The position numbers were made by a program, and so were the translations under genes. This document shows positions 1 through 11,217 of a DNA stretch of 64,000 bases, one piece after another. Position 1 is the stretch's first letter. The number at the start of each line of letters is the position of its first letter. The notes under the pieces were generated by a model. That model saw only the letters and a list, made by a program, of their open reading frames with translations. It made no database searches and was not told the origin of the DNA. This DNA is from Aptenodytes patagonicus. Lineage: Eukaryota; Chordata; Aves; Sphenisciformes; Spheniscidae. The stretch spans positions 5,001 through 69,000 of the forward strand of contig NC_134970.1 in NCBI RefSeq assembly GCF_965638725.1. The letters are read 5' to 3'.

Positions 1-1412
1 GACTTCCTGACCATAGAGAAGGGCTTCCGGTCCTCTTCTCTATGGTCTGGAGGCCTTCGGCACTGCCGGAGGACTTCCTGACCATAGAGAAGGGCTTCCG
101 GTTCTCTTCTCTATGGTCCGGAGGACTTCCTGACCATAGAGAAGGGCTTCCGGTCCTCTTCTCTATGGTCTGGAGGCCTTCGGCGCTGCCGGAGGACTTC
201 CTGACCATAGAGAAGGGCTTCCGGTCCTCTTCTCTATGGTCCGGAGGACTTCCTGACCATAGAGAAGGGCTTCCGGTTCTCTTCTCTGTGGTCCGGAGGA
301 CTTCCTGACCATAGAGAAGGGCTTCCGGTTCTCTTCTCTATGGTCCGGAGGACTTCCTGACCATAGAGAAGGGCTTCCGGTTCTCTTCTCTATGATTCGG
401 AGGACTTCCTGACCATAGAGAAGGGCTTCCGGTCCTCTTCTCTATGGTCCGGAGGACTTCCTGACCATAGAGAAGGGCTTCCGGTTCTCTTCTCTATGGT
501 CTGGAGGCCTTCGGCGCTGCCGGAGGACTTCCTGACCATAGAGAAGCGCTTCCGGTTCTATTCTCTATGATTCGGAGGACTTCCTGACCATAGAGAAGGG
601 CTTCCGGGCCTCGTCTCTATGGTCCGGAGGACTTCCTGACCATAGAGAAGGGCTTCCGGTTCTCTTCTCTATGGTCTGGAGGCCTTCGGCGCTGCCGGAG
701 GACTTCCTGACCATAGAGAAGCGCTTCCGGTCCAGCACTCTGTGGTCCGGGGGACTGCCGGCGGACTTTCTGGTCATAGGTAACTTGACTGGAGGTTTGT
801 CTCTATTGTGCGGAGGGCTTCCGGGTACGTCCTGGGGTCTCTGGACCATAGAGTGCTGGACTTGATGTTTGTCTCCATGGTCTGGAGGACTTTTGTACAC
901 TTTTCAGATTTTTTTTTTAATACATATAGTGTTCCTGACCATAGAGAAGGGCTTCCGGTTCTCTTCTCTATGGTCTGGAGGCCTTCGGCGCTGCCGGAGG
1001 ACTTCCTGACCATAGAGAAGCGCTTCCGGTTCTATTCTCTATGATTCGGAGGACTTCCTGACCATAGAGAAGGGCTTCCGGGCCTCGTCTCTATGGTCCG
1101 GAGGACTTCCTGACCATAGAGAAGGGCTTCCGGTTCTCTTCTCTATGGTCTGGAGGCCTTCGGCGCTGCCGGAGGACTTCCTGACCATAGAGAAGCGCTT
1201 CCGGTCCAGCACTCTGTGGTCCGGGGGACTGCCGGCGGACTTTCTGGTCATAGGTAACTTGACTGGAGGTTTGTCTCTATTGTGCGGAGGGCTTCCGGGT
1301 ACGTCCTGGGGTCTCTGGACCATAGAGTGCTGGACTTGATGTTTGTCTCCATGGTCTGGAGGACTTTTGTACACTTTTCAGATTTTTTTTTTAATACATA
1401 TAGTGTTACTAA
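1..1412. repeat. Minisatellite of 52/71-bp palindromic units
   Basis: Head-to-tail units of two lengths are visible: a 52-bp form, and a 71-bp form with a 19-bp insert. Unit starts are recognisable near 11, 82, 134, 205, 257, 309, 361, 413, 465, 536, 588, 640, 711, 939, 1010, 1062, 1114 and 1185. Each unit carries CCATAGAGAAG and, about 13 bp later, its inverse CTTCTCTATGG, so every unit is a potential 11-bp-stem hairpin. The stretches 730-930 and 1204-1405 are diverged tail sequence of the same family. The open frames here (up to 111 aa) are translations of the repeat and I do not consider them genes. The array runs off the left window edge. Confidence 0.95.
463..1410. repeat. 474-bp higher-order tandem duplication
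   Basis: The block at about 463-936 is repeated at about 937-1410. Both contain the same order of short and long units and the same diverged tail, which ends in a T run and TACATATAGTG. I saw no differences by eye, and the translated frames at 565-900 and 1039-1374 are identical. The junction falls directly after the tail motif, so this is a recent duplication inside the older minisatellite. Confidence 0.9.
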
Positions 1413-1440
1413 GAAAAACCTTAGAAATAATAAGTCTGGT

Positions 1441-1560
1441 GCAGCAGTAGAGAAATGGCACACTCTTGGGGAGTAGTTTTTATTTTTACAATTTTTTTTT
1501 CCTTTTTTCAATTGTTTGTAATAGTTACTCCCCAAGACTGTGCCATTTTTCTACTGCTGC
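1441..1560. repeat. Long inverted repeat: 36-bp arms, 48-nt A/T loop
   Basis: The left arm (1441-1476) and right arm (1525-1560) are reverse complements at 33 of 36 positions. The loop (1477-1524) is almost entirely A and T. The arms end in GCAGCAGTAG and CTACTGCTGC. No target-site duplication is visible. It could be a fold-back element or MITE remnant, or a transcribed hairpin precursor. Confidence 0.85.
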
Positions 1561-2880
1561 TTTTTTCTTTCTTAACATTTTAGGAGAGAGAGTTACACCA
1601 ACAAAAGATAAATAAAAAAGGCAAGACCAACATGAAAAAATCAAGGAGAGACACAAAGACAGATACACACAAATACACCTCAGAGACTAACAAAACAACC
1701 ACAAAGACAGCCACAGACAAAAAAAAAAAAAGACACACAGGAGACAAAACAGAAAGAGAACTTTCTTGAAAGTTTATTGAAACCCAACATTTTTAATGTA
1801 CCTTATAACTCTAACAAGGACTGGCTTCACTTCCATAATGTACTCTTGCTGTAATTAACATAAGTACACCCACCATATTAGCATTCCACCTTCACTGATG
1901 TAGTTGGATAGTTCACCTATAATCCTATTCAGACACCATTCATGCTTGCTGTCATCTCATTAACATCAGGGTTTTGACTGGCCATCAATTGTGCCCAAAT
2001 AGTAATCTACATTTCTTTAAAGCTACTCAAAAAATTATTGAAAACCTTCACACAGCTAGATATTCTTTACATCTACTTAAGAGCCAGTATCTTACACACT
2101 TTCTTTTAACCTGTCAATGCCTACATTTACCTATAGGCATTGACAACTCACCCTCTGATTATTAAAATTCTCATTTGAACTGTTGATTACTACTTTTATT
2201 GCCACAATATTCCCCGAGTGAGAACCATCAAGGCCTGTAACTTTTTTTTTTTTACTATCCCCAAACTGCTATCTTTACCCATGGGCATGAAAGTACAAAG
2301 CTAAGTGAGTGTCTTAAATTTGCAACTACAGTTATTACCATGACTCTGATAGGGAAACATTATTGCCTGTAATTTTTTTAACCATGTTTATGTTTCAATT
2401 GGTCTATTGCTGACTCCAACTAAGATTTCCAATATCATTTTTTACATTTCATTTTGACCATGTACTTTTACTACAGTAATAACAATTATTTACTCTCTAG
2501 TTGATCCAATACTTGCTACTATTAAATTTATTCTCTTCTAACTCATTATTTCTATAAATACATTTCACCCCTAAAAATTCAGAATTACCTTAAGAGTCAG
2601 CACAACTATTTAGTGTCTGTGATTCTCTACCCAGCAGTCTTTTCTACATTTCTTGCTCCCATTAGGTACTCAGTCTATCGCTTTACATGCATAAGTTTTC
2701 CCTCTTTGAGGAGGCATCACCTCTGTAAGTTGTATTCCTGGGCAGAAAGCAACTGAGCTCCACTCATCTCAACAGATCCTCTACTTCCACACCTGCACAC
2801 AAAAATAAAAAGCAAAAAATATAATTACATCAGACACTACAAAGCCCCTCACAATAATTTACATTCCTACCAATAAACCA
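1561..2880. other. A/T-rich intergenic stretch, nothing recognised
   Basis: The stretch has high A/T content, several homopolymer runs and no frame longer than about 63 codons. I see no recognisable protein, RNA gene or mobile element. An A-rich segment with repeated ACAAAGACA-like words lies at 1610-1760. Confidence 0.6.
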
Positions 2881-3119
2881 TACAGTTAGGCAGCCCTGGC
2901 TCACAAGCTGGTCCTCTACAATACTGGTGACCTGCTACAATTCCCCACACCCTTCAACTGCAACATCTTCATTCATCTTCCCGTGACCATGGACTACACA
3001 ACATGCCTCCCTGCAATGACACACAAATGGCACATTCCAGGACAGTGCTCCCCAGGAACGGCGTTCCCAGGTGACTCAAGAGAATTCACCCTCCCTGCAA
3101 AAACCCTGGCCCGCACACC

Positions 3120-3640
3120 TGACCTCTATCCAAACATTGACAATGAACATCACCTCACAGAGTGGCCGGGACCAGGGAAAAAAAAACCCAGCTGGGGGAA
3201 AAAAAAAATCCCCCAGCTGGGTTTTTTTTTTGTTAGTTTTCCTAAATGTCTGAAAAGAAAAAAAATCTCACCTCCACACACAACCTGCAAAGAAACATTA
3301 AACACACCACCACACAATCATGCAAGGTTACATACAGTCATCACACACCACTCATTCAGCTACCTCACAAACCACCCCTACCCTCACAAACAATCCATTC
3401 TGCCACCAGCCTGCCACAACAGGCCACTGCCCTGTGTCTGTGCCACTCCCCAGGGGCCTCAAAAATTTCCCTGCCTATAAAAACCCCAGCTTAAGCCTAA
3501 CCTGCACCAAAACATCAGCAATGAACATCACCTCACAAGACTGGCCACTACCAGGGGAAAAGAAACAAAACCAGCCGGGGAGAAAAAAAAAAAAATATAT
3601 CCCCCAGCTGTATTTCCCCCCCCCCTTCTTTTTTTATATA
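3120..3640. repeat. Pair of diverged repeats, each with an A/T-tailed hairpin
   Basis: Two related segments (about 3130-3240 and 3500-3640) share the word AATGAACATCACCTCACA followed by a GGCC...ACCAGGG stretch. In the first, a poly-A tract plus CCCAGCTGGGGG is mirrored by CCCCCAGCTGGG plus poly-T, giving a stem of roughly 20 bp. The second has the same layout but has decayed. Frames crossing this area are low-complexity and not convincing genes. Confidence 0.6.
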
Positions 3641-4089
3641 TTACTCTCAACATTAAATACAACCTGCAATGAAACACCTCACATGTACAAGGTTAGGCAC
3701 ATTCAGAAGCCAACACTCCTTCAACAACCACTCACTCCACCCCTTGCTCAAAACACACTTGTTTCACCACCCACCTGCAACAAGGGCATATTGCCCCAGT
3801 TCTAGAGCCATCTCTGGAATTGTCTCACCACACACCTCAAGACAACATTGCCACTCCATGTGATTCCAAAGTTTCAGCCTTCTTAACAGCAAGCCAAGGA
3901 AGATGCTTGGCTTCAATTTGTATGCTCTGGCAAGACTCACTTGAGTGACCAAAACCAGTGACCCAAATCACCCTAGGCCACCGGCAGAACACAACTAAAG
4001 GGATTGTACACCCTGCTTGCCAATACCTACTGGCCATCCAAAAAAACTGCCCAAACCACCTCCACCCAGACAGACCATACTAATCATAC

Positions 4090-6750
4090 CTTGTAAAGCA
4101 AGTCACCTGGATCCTGACCAATAGCTTAGTCTGTCTTAGTTTTGCATATGCCTTTTAACTAAAGCTGGAAAAAACACAAACCCCAGATATTAAGCCCCAC
4201 GTATACAAGTTAAACCAAATTCAACATTAAACTGACTTGACTACCATGCAAACCACCACTCCCAAAAGTCCAGAGCCCAACCACTGGCACCCACAAAACA
4301 CAATTAAAGTAACTGTGGCAGCTGCCTACAGCTACTTGCCCAGAGATGGACTGTACAGTCTTTGCCTAAAGAATCTGGACAGATCAGCATGTAACCGTAT
4401 CACCATAAAGCTGTACTACCCCTGTCTTTAACATTGCTACGCTTCTGGGCAGGGCAGCTCCAAGCCAGACATGCACACAGAGACCTCACACAGAGACCAC
4501 AAACAATGTGACCGTGAGACATGAGAAGACCACAAGTGAGAAAAACTCCCATAGGGAATATGCCTCAAGAAAAGAAATCCTGCAGTGCCATTAGAGCATA
4601 GATGCCCTAGAGCATCCCTGGGAAAAGAGTGAGGCAACTGCCACGGCCCATGAGAAAAAGCTACAATCAAAAAACAGAACAATGGATGCATGAGAAGCCA
4701 GGCTTTAAAACCTAAGACCATTAATGATGCAGGGATGAAACCCCTAAAGGCAACTATGGAAACAAAACTCTCAAGAGCAGAGGTGTGGGCACCGCCTCGC
4801 TTGCCACCACAATAGATGACCCTTCAAAAACATCTACGATGCAATTCATGCCAGACAAGTCCATGCTTTAAGCTACAGTGGCAAGATAAGAAGGGCTCAA
4901 CAGGCACTATGCTGATGAGGCAATGCACCTGGAAACCCTTTGGAGGGCTACCAGGGTGCCTGCTGATCACAGAAAGCTATGGCAACATAAAGACCTGAGA
5001 AAGCTATGGTATATCACAGGGGAGAGATTACAGAAAAGTACACAACACCCCAGACAGGCTGGAACTGCCCAGCCCTGCCCATGCTACCATCATGCTGAAG
5101 AGTAACCCACTCCCTTTACCTGCCCAAAGGGGACTGTTCCTGGACAGTCCTCACCCCTACACAGACTTCATAACCCCTCCTTGCAATTCCCAACCTTGTT
5201 CCCTCCCATACCCTCGTCCCTTAACTTAGCTTTCAGAGGGTTGAGGACCTCAATACATCCTCAAAGAAAAAAGCTAACTGGGATGTTGCTGCAGTCACCC
5301 AGTTCCTCTTCTTCATCTGGAAAAAACCCACAACACAGTGCTGGTATTCAGCATCACACCGGTTACTGCCAACCTCTTCCACAACACCCTCCTCCTCAAA
5401 AGTGCCATAGTGCTCTGCTCACCAGCTCCATGCCAATTCCAGAGTCGGATGCTACAACTGTCACTCATGACACCTAAGATGCCAAGAGACAGAGTTACCA
5501 TTGCACTTCTGAGATATCACCAGTCCTGTGCTCCTCCTCTCAGCTCGCCTCTAATGCTCATCCGATTCCAAAGGCAGCCAGCACAGCTCCCGCAACACCA
5601 AGAAGTAGATTCTTAACCAAGATGCCATGTAATACTTTGCTATTAAATGGTGACCTGGCCCACAACTGCCTCACCTTCTCAGACCACTCCTCAGCAGGTG
5701 GCTACACTCCTCCAATGCTGCCCATGACACATGGAAAAACCAAAGCAAAAGGCACATGCTGAGATACTGCCCAAAACCGCAGCCTGCCTGCAGCAATTCC
5801 CATCTGCTGCTCCTTTACCTTGGCCACTTTAACACCCAGACTCCATGACTTAAGGCTACTACATTGAAGCTTGTGTACCACCTGTAAAACCCAAACAACA
5901 GGCTATGTTTTAACTATACCAGCAATACAACAACTGAAAAATAACTGCTACTTCAGCTCACTAGTCATTGCTCACCTTGCCTGAGTCTGCTCTAGTACCC
6001 ATATCCCACTTCGCTCATCGCTTTGCACCTTCAAAAAACAAAAACCATTATGCAGTCATATAGCCACAAGACTCATCTTCCCTCCAACACCACAGGCTGA
6101 CCCACCTTATTCACAGAATCATAGGATACCAGGTTGAAGGGACCTCAAGGATCATCCGGTCCAAACTGTCTTGGCAAAAGCACAGTCTAAACAATGACCC
6201 AAGCACCCTGTCCAGCTGAATCTTAAAAGCATCCAACATTGGGGAATCCACCGCTTCCCTCGGGAGATTATTCCAATGGATGATTATTCTTAGTGCAAAA
6301 TATTTTCCTCTTGTGTCCAATCAGATTCTCCCCCAGGAGAAACTTGTACCCATTAGCCCTCATCTTTTCCATGTGACTCCTTGTAAAAAGGAAGTCTCCA
6401 TCATCTTGGTAGCCACCCTTTAAATACTGGAACATGGTGATAAGGTCTTCCCTAAGCTTTCTTTTCTCAAGGCTGAACATTCCACAGCCTTCCCAAGGAC
6501 TTAAGTATGACTGAAGGCCCTATAATTTCCTGGATTCTCCCTTAAGCCCTTGCTGTAGATGGGGGTGACATTAGCCTTCTTCCAGTCTTCTGGGATATCC
6601 ACCAATATCCACAACTTATCAAGGATGAGGGAAACTGGCCTTGCAATGACCTTCTTGCAGTGCTCTACTTGCCTCCTCTGTCACTCTTCAGGGCATGGCT
6701 CATCCCACTGCACCTGCAAAACCAATATCGAATGAGTCCCCAGTATGTAG
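4090..6750. repeat. Old diverged copy of the 2.2-kb macrosatellite unit (left flank)
   Basis: The order of sequence blocks matches the tandem unit at 6752 onward. The matches include an AGCTACTTGC...ATGGACTGTAC segment near 4325, GGGCAGGGCAGCTCCAAGCC near 4448, CCCTTTACCTGCCC near 5111, and a segment starting CACCTTCTCAGACC near 5670. Many CG dinucleotides of the tandem units appear here as TG or CA. A CR1 LINE interrupts this copy near its end (6114 to about 6710). The remaining unit end, GGCTCATCCCACTGCACCTGC, follows the LINE. Confidence 0.8.
6114..6710 (-). mobile_element. CR1 LINE fragment, 5'-truncated and internally deleted
   Basis: Read on the minus strand, the element ends with the CR1 3' tail (AGAATCATAGGATACC on the + strand near 6115). 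Minus-strand frames at 6480-6268 and 6320-6111 match the C-terminal end of CR1 ORF2, with FSLEKRKLREDL near the start and HWNNLPREAVDSP near the end, but in two different frames. Upstream, about 6510-6610, lies a segment matching the RT N-terminal region (WKKANVTPIYSKGL). It is joined to the C-terminal part with most of the reverse transcriptase missing. No target duplication is visible, which is usual for CR1. The copy is dead. Confidence 0.9.
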
Positions 6751-6751
6751 A

Positions 6752-8984
6752 GCGATAGCTTAACAATTCCAAAGGTCTCGCTCCCATTTAGGAGTACCCT
6801 CTAGAGTCCAACTACAGCCTGCCATTAAAAGAAAACCCACAACCTCTAAACCCCACACAAAGAAGCCTTAACACTTTGGAGCTGCAATCTGCTTCCCTAC
6901 CCCCGAACAGCCCCTCCCACGTGGCCCTGCTCATCCCCATAAAACACTCCTGAAAGAGCTGTCCGCACAACCTGCTGATGGCTACTGGATCCGAGATGAC
7001 TGTACGCCCTTTGCCTCAGCAGTCTAGGCATATCAACGTATTAACCACAGACTCTTACCGCTATTCCACCTACCCCCGACTCTACGCCCCCGGGCAGGGC
7101 AGCTCCAAGCCAAACACACACAGGCACAGACCAACAGTACACAGAACACCACAAACAACGTGCCTCAAAGAGGAGAGAAACAACTCTCGGCAAGAAGAAT
7201 GACACCCGGACGGAAGATGCCGTCCGGCAAGACCCCCTACGAGACCGTGACGGTGACGTGAGGAGGCTCTGTGGCAACCCCAGAAAAAGAGGAGAACTTG
7301 TCATGGCCCGTGACAAGAAGTACTCTCAAAAGCGAGGAGACGTATGCGCAAGGCGGCTGGCGTCAAGACCTAAGAACACGAGGATGCAGGGAAGGAGTCC
7401 CAGCCTGCGAAAGTGGACGGCTAGAGAGCAGAGCTGCTCACGCAGCCGGGAACAGTGCCGTAAAAGAGACCGTCCAGAAGCTTCCGAGACGCAAGACCGA
7501 TCCACGCTTTAAGCTTGTAACGCAAGAAAAGCAGCACCCGATTGACGCTATGCCGATGAGTACGGGCACTCGAGACCCTAGGGATGGCGCCCGAGGCGCC
7601 TCCCGTGCTCCTTGAGCGCCAAGAGCACATTGTGACCCGAGGAAGGCCTAAGGCACAGAAGACAGACCACACAACCCACACAACACCACACAACACCACC
7701 ACCACCACCACCAGACACAGGCTGGAACTGCCCTGCCCGGCACACGCTAGCATCAGGCTGAAGAGTAACCCGCTCCCTTTACCTGCCCAAAGGGGACTGT
7801 TCCCGGACAGCCCTCTCCCCTACGCTATCATTAAAACCCCTCCTGCAAATGGCCAACCTTGTCCCCTCCCTCCCCCGACCCCTCTCCAGCATCAGTGCCT
7901 CAACTTAGCTTTCAGAGGGCCGGGAGTCTGATTCATCCTTGACAAGAATAACCACAAACAGCCCACTAGATTCATCCTGCAGTCGCCAGGTTCCTCTTCA
8001 TCATCTGAAAAAAAAGAAACCAAAACCACAAAACACCACACACCAAGAACACCCCAAAACACCCACATACAAACTAATCCACACACACACACACCCCCGC
8101 CATCAGTCAGCATCACATTGGTCAGAGGCCTTTCCCGCAAAATCCCCCACCTCAGACGCACCGTGGCAGTCTGCTCACCTGCTCCGTGCCGATTACAGAG
8201 TCGGACGCTGCAGCTGTTGTCACTCGTGGCACCTAGGATACCAAGAGACACAAAATTACTGTTGCACTTGCAAGAAATCACCAGCCCCGTGCTCCTCCCC
8301 TCTCCTACCCAGCTCACCTCAAATGCTCAGCCAATTCCAGAGGCAGCCCGCACAGAACGTGCAAAACTAGAGAGAAACACTTCACCGAGCTGCCATATAT
8401 TAATTTGCTAATGGACATCAACCCAGCCCACAACCTGCTCACCTTCTCGGACCGCTCATTGTCACGTGGCATCGCCCCTCCGAGCCTGCATGTGGCACCT
8501 GCAAAAACCCAAGCAGAAAGGCACATGCCGAGATACTGCCCAATACCACAGCCTGCCCGCACCGATCCCCGTCTCGCACTCCTTTACCTTGACGGCTCAG
8601 CCACCCGGCCTCCGTCAGTTCGGGTTGCCACGTTGAGGCTTGCGCGCCACCTGTAAGACCCAAACAGCAGGAGTTGCTTATACGTTCACCAGCAATTGAG
8701 ACACCTGAAAAATAACCTCTATTTCAGCCCACCAATCACCGCTCACCTTGCCCGAGTCAGCTCCGGTGCCCATATCCCACGTTACTCCTCACTTTGCACC
8801 TTCACATTAAAAGAAAAAGGCCATAACGTAGTCATACAGCCACCAGTCATATCTCACCTCTGACACCACAGGCCGACCCACCTTCTTATGGCACTCCGCT
8901 CAGCTCTCCTATGGCACCCTTAGGTGGGCGGCTCATCCCTCCGCACCTGCAAAACCAGTATCGACTGAGTCACCCAGAAGCGGA
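6752..8984. repeat. Macrosatellite unit 1 (reference copy)
   Basis: This is the first of the homogenised units. Landmarks are the CCA-triplet tract at 7672-7712, an A run at 8005-8012, a CA microsatellite at 8078-8094, and six minus-strand splice-donor-like sites (near 7776, 8176, 8308, 8437, 8585 and 8748). Its left 30-40 bp (6716-6751) are diverged, so the homogenised block begins near 6752. Confidence 0.9.
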
Positions 8985-11217
8985 GCGATAGCTTAACAAT
9001 TCCAAAGGTCTCGCTCCCATTTAGGAGTACCCTCTAGAGTCCAACTACAGCCTGCCATTAAAAGAAAACCCACAACCTCTAAACCCCACACAAAGAAGCC
9101 TTAACACTTTGGAGCTGCAATCTGCTTCCCTACCCCCGAACAGCCCCTCCCACGTGGCCCTGCTCATCCCCATAAAACACTCCTGAAAGAGCTGTCCGCA
9201 CAACCTGCTGATGGCTACTGGATCCGAGATGACTGTACGCCCTTTGCCTCAGCAGTCTAGGCATATCAACGTATTAACCACAGACTCTTACCGCTATTCC
9301 ACCTACCCCCGACTCTACGCCCCCGGGCAGGGCAGCTCCAAGCCAAACACACACAGGCACAGACCAACAGTACACAGAACACCACAAACAACGTGCCTCA
9401 AAGAGGAGAGAAACAACTCTCGGCAAGAAGAATGACACCCGGACGGAAGATGCCGTCCGGCAAGACCCCCTACGAGACCGTGACGGTGACGTGAGGAGGC
9501 TCTGTGGCAACCCCAGAAAAAGAGGAGAACTTGTCATGGCCCGTGACAAGAAGTACTCTCAAAAGCGAGGAGACGTATGCGCAAGGCGGCTGGCGTCAAG
9601 ACCTAAGAACACGAGGATGCAGGGAAGGAGTCCCAGCCTGCGAAAGTGGACGGCTAGAGAGCAGAGCTGCTCACGCAGCCGGGAACAGTGCCGTAAAAGA
9701 GACCGTCCAGAAGCTTCCGAGACGCAAGACCGATCCACGCTTTAAGCTTGTAACGCAAGAAAAGCAGCACCCGATTGACGCTATGCCGATGAGTACGGGC
9801 ACTCGAGACCCTAGGGATGGCGCCCGAGGCGCCTCCCGTGCTCCTTGAGCGCCAAGAGCACATTGTGACCCGAGGAAGGCCTAAGGCACAGAAGACAGAC
9901 CACACAACCCACACAACACCACACAACACCACCACCACCACCACCAGACACAGGCTGGAACTGCCCTGCCCGGCACACGCTAGCATCAGGCTGAAGAGTA
10001 ACCCGCTCCCTTTACCTGCCCAAAGGGGACTGTTCCCGGACAGCCCTCTCCCCTACGCTATCATTAAAACCCCTCCTGCAAATGGCCAACCTTGTCCCCT
10101 CCCTCCCCCGACCCCTCTCCAGCATCAGTGCCTCAACTTAGCTTTCAGAGGGCCGGGAGTCTGATTCATCCTTGACAAGAATAACCACAAACAGCCCACT
10201 AGATTCATCCTGCAGTCGCCAGGTTCCTCTTCATCATCTGAAAAAAAAGAAACCAAAACCACAAAACACCACACACCAAGAACACCCCAAAACACCCACA
10301 TACAAACTAATCCACACACACACACACCCCCGCCATCAGTCAGCATCACATTGGTCAGAGGCCTTTCCCGCAAAATCCCCCACCTCAGACGCACCGTGGC
10401 AGTCTGCTCACCTGCTCCGTGCCGATTACAGAGTCGGACGCTGCAGCTGTTGTCACTCGTGGCACCTAGGATACCAAGAGACACAAAATTACTGTTGCAC
10501 TTGCAAGAAATCACCAGCCCCGTGCTCCTCCCCTCTCCTACCCAGCTCACCTCAAATGCTCAGCCAATTCCAGAGGCAGCCCGCACAGAACGTGCAAAAC
10601 TAGAGAGAAACACTTCACCGAGCTGCCATATATTAATTTGCTAATGGACATCAACCCAGCCCACAACCTGCTCACCTTCTCGGACCGCTCATTGTCACGT
10701 GGCATCGCCCCTCCGAGCCTGCATGTGGCACCTGCAAAAACCCAAGCAGAAAGGCACATGCCGAGATACTGCCCAATACCACAGCCTGCCCGCACCGATC
10801 CCCGTCTCGCACTCCTTTACCTTGACGGCTCAGCCACCCGGCCTCCGTCAGTTCGGGTTGCCACGTTGAGGCTTGCGCGCCACCTGTAAGACCCAAACAG
10901 CAGGAGTTGCTTATACGTTCACCAGCAATTGAGACACCTGAAAAATAACCTCTATTTCAGCCCACCAATCACCGCTCACCTTGCCCGAGTCAGCTCCGGT
11001 GCCCATATCCCACGTTACTCCTCACTTTGCACCTTCACATTAAAAGAAAAAGGCCATAACGTAGTCATACAGCCACCAGTCATATCTCACCTCTGACACC
11101 ACAGGCCGACCCACCTTCTTATGGCACTCCGCTCAGCTCTCCTATGGCACCCTTAGGTGGGCGGCTCATCCCTCCGCACCTGCAAAACCAGTATCGACTG
11201 AGTCACCCAGAAGCGGA

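Noticed and set aside
1..1412. Possible CRISPR array because of short palindromic repeats
   Set aside because: The sequence between palindromes is itself repeated, there are no unique spacers, and no cas-like genes are present.
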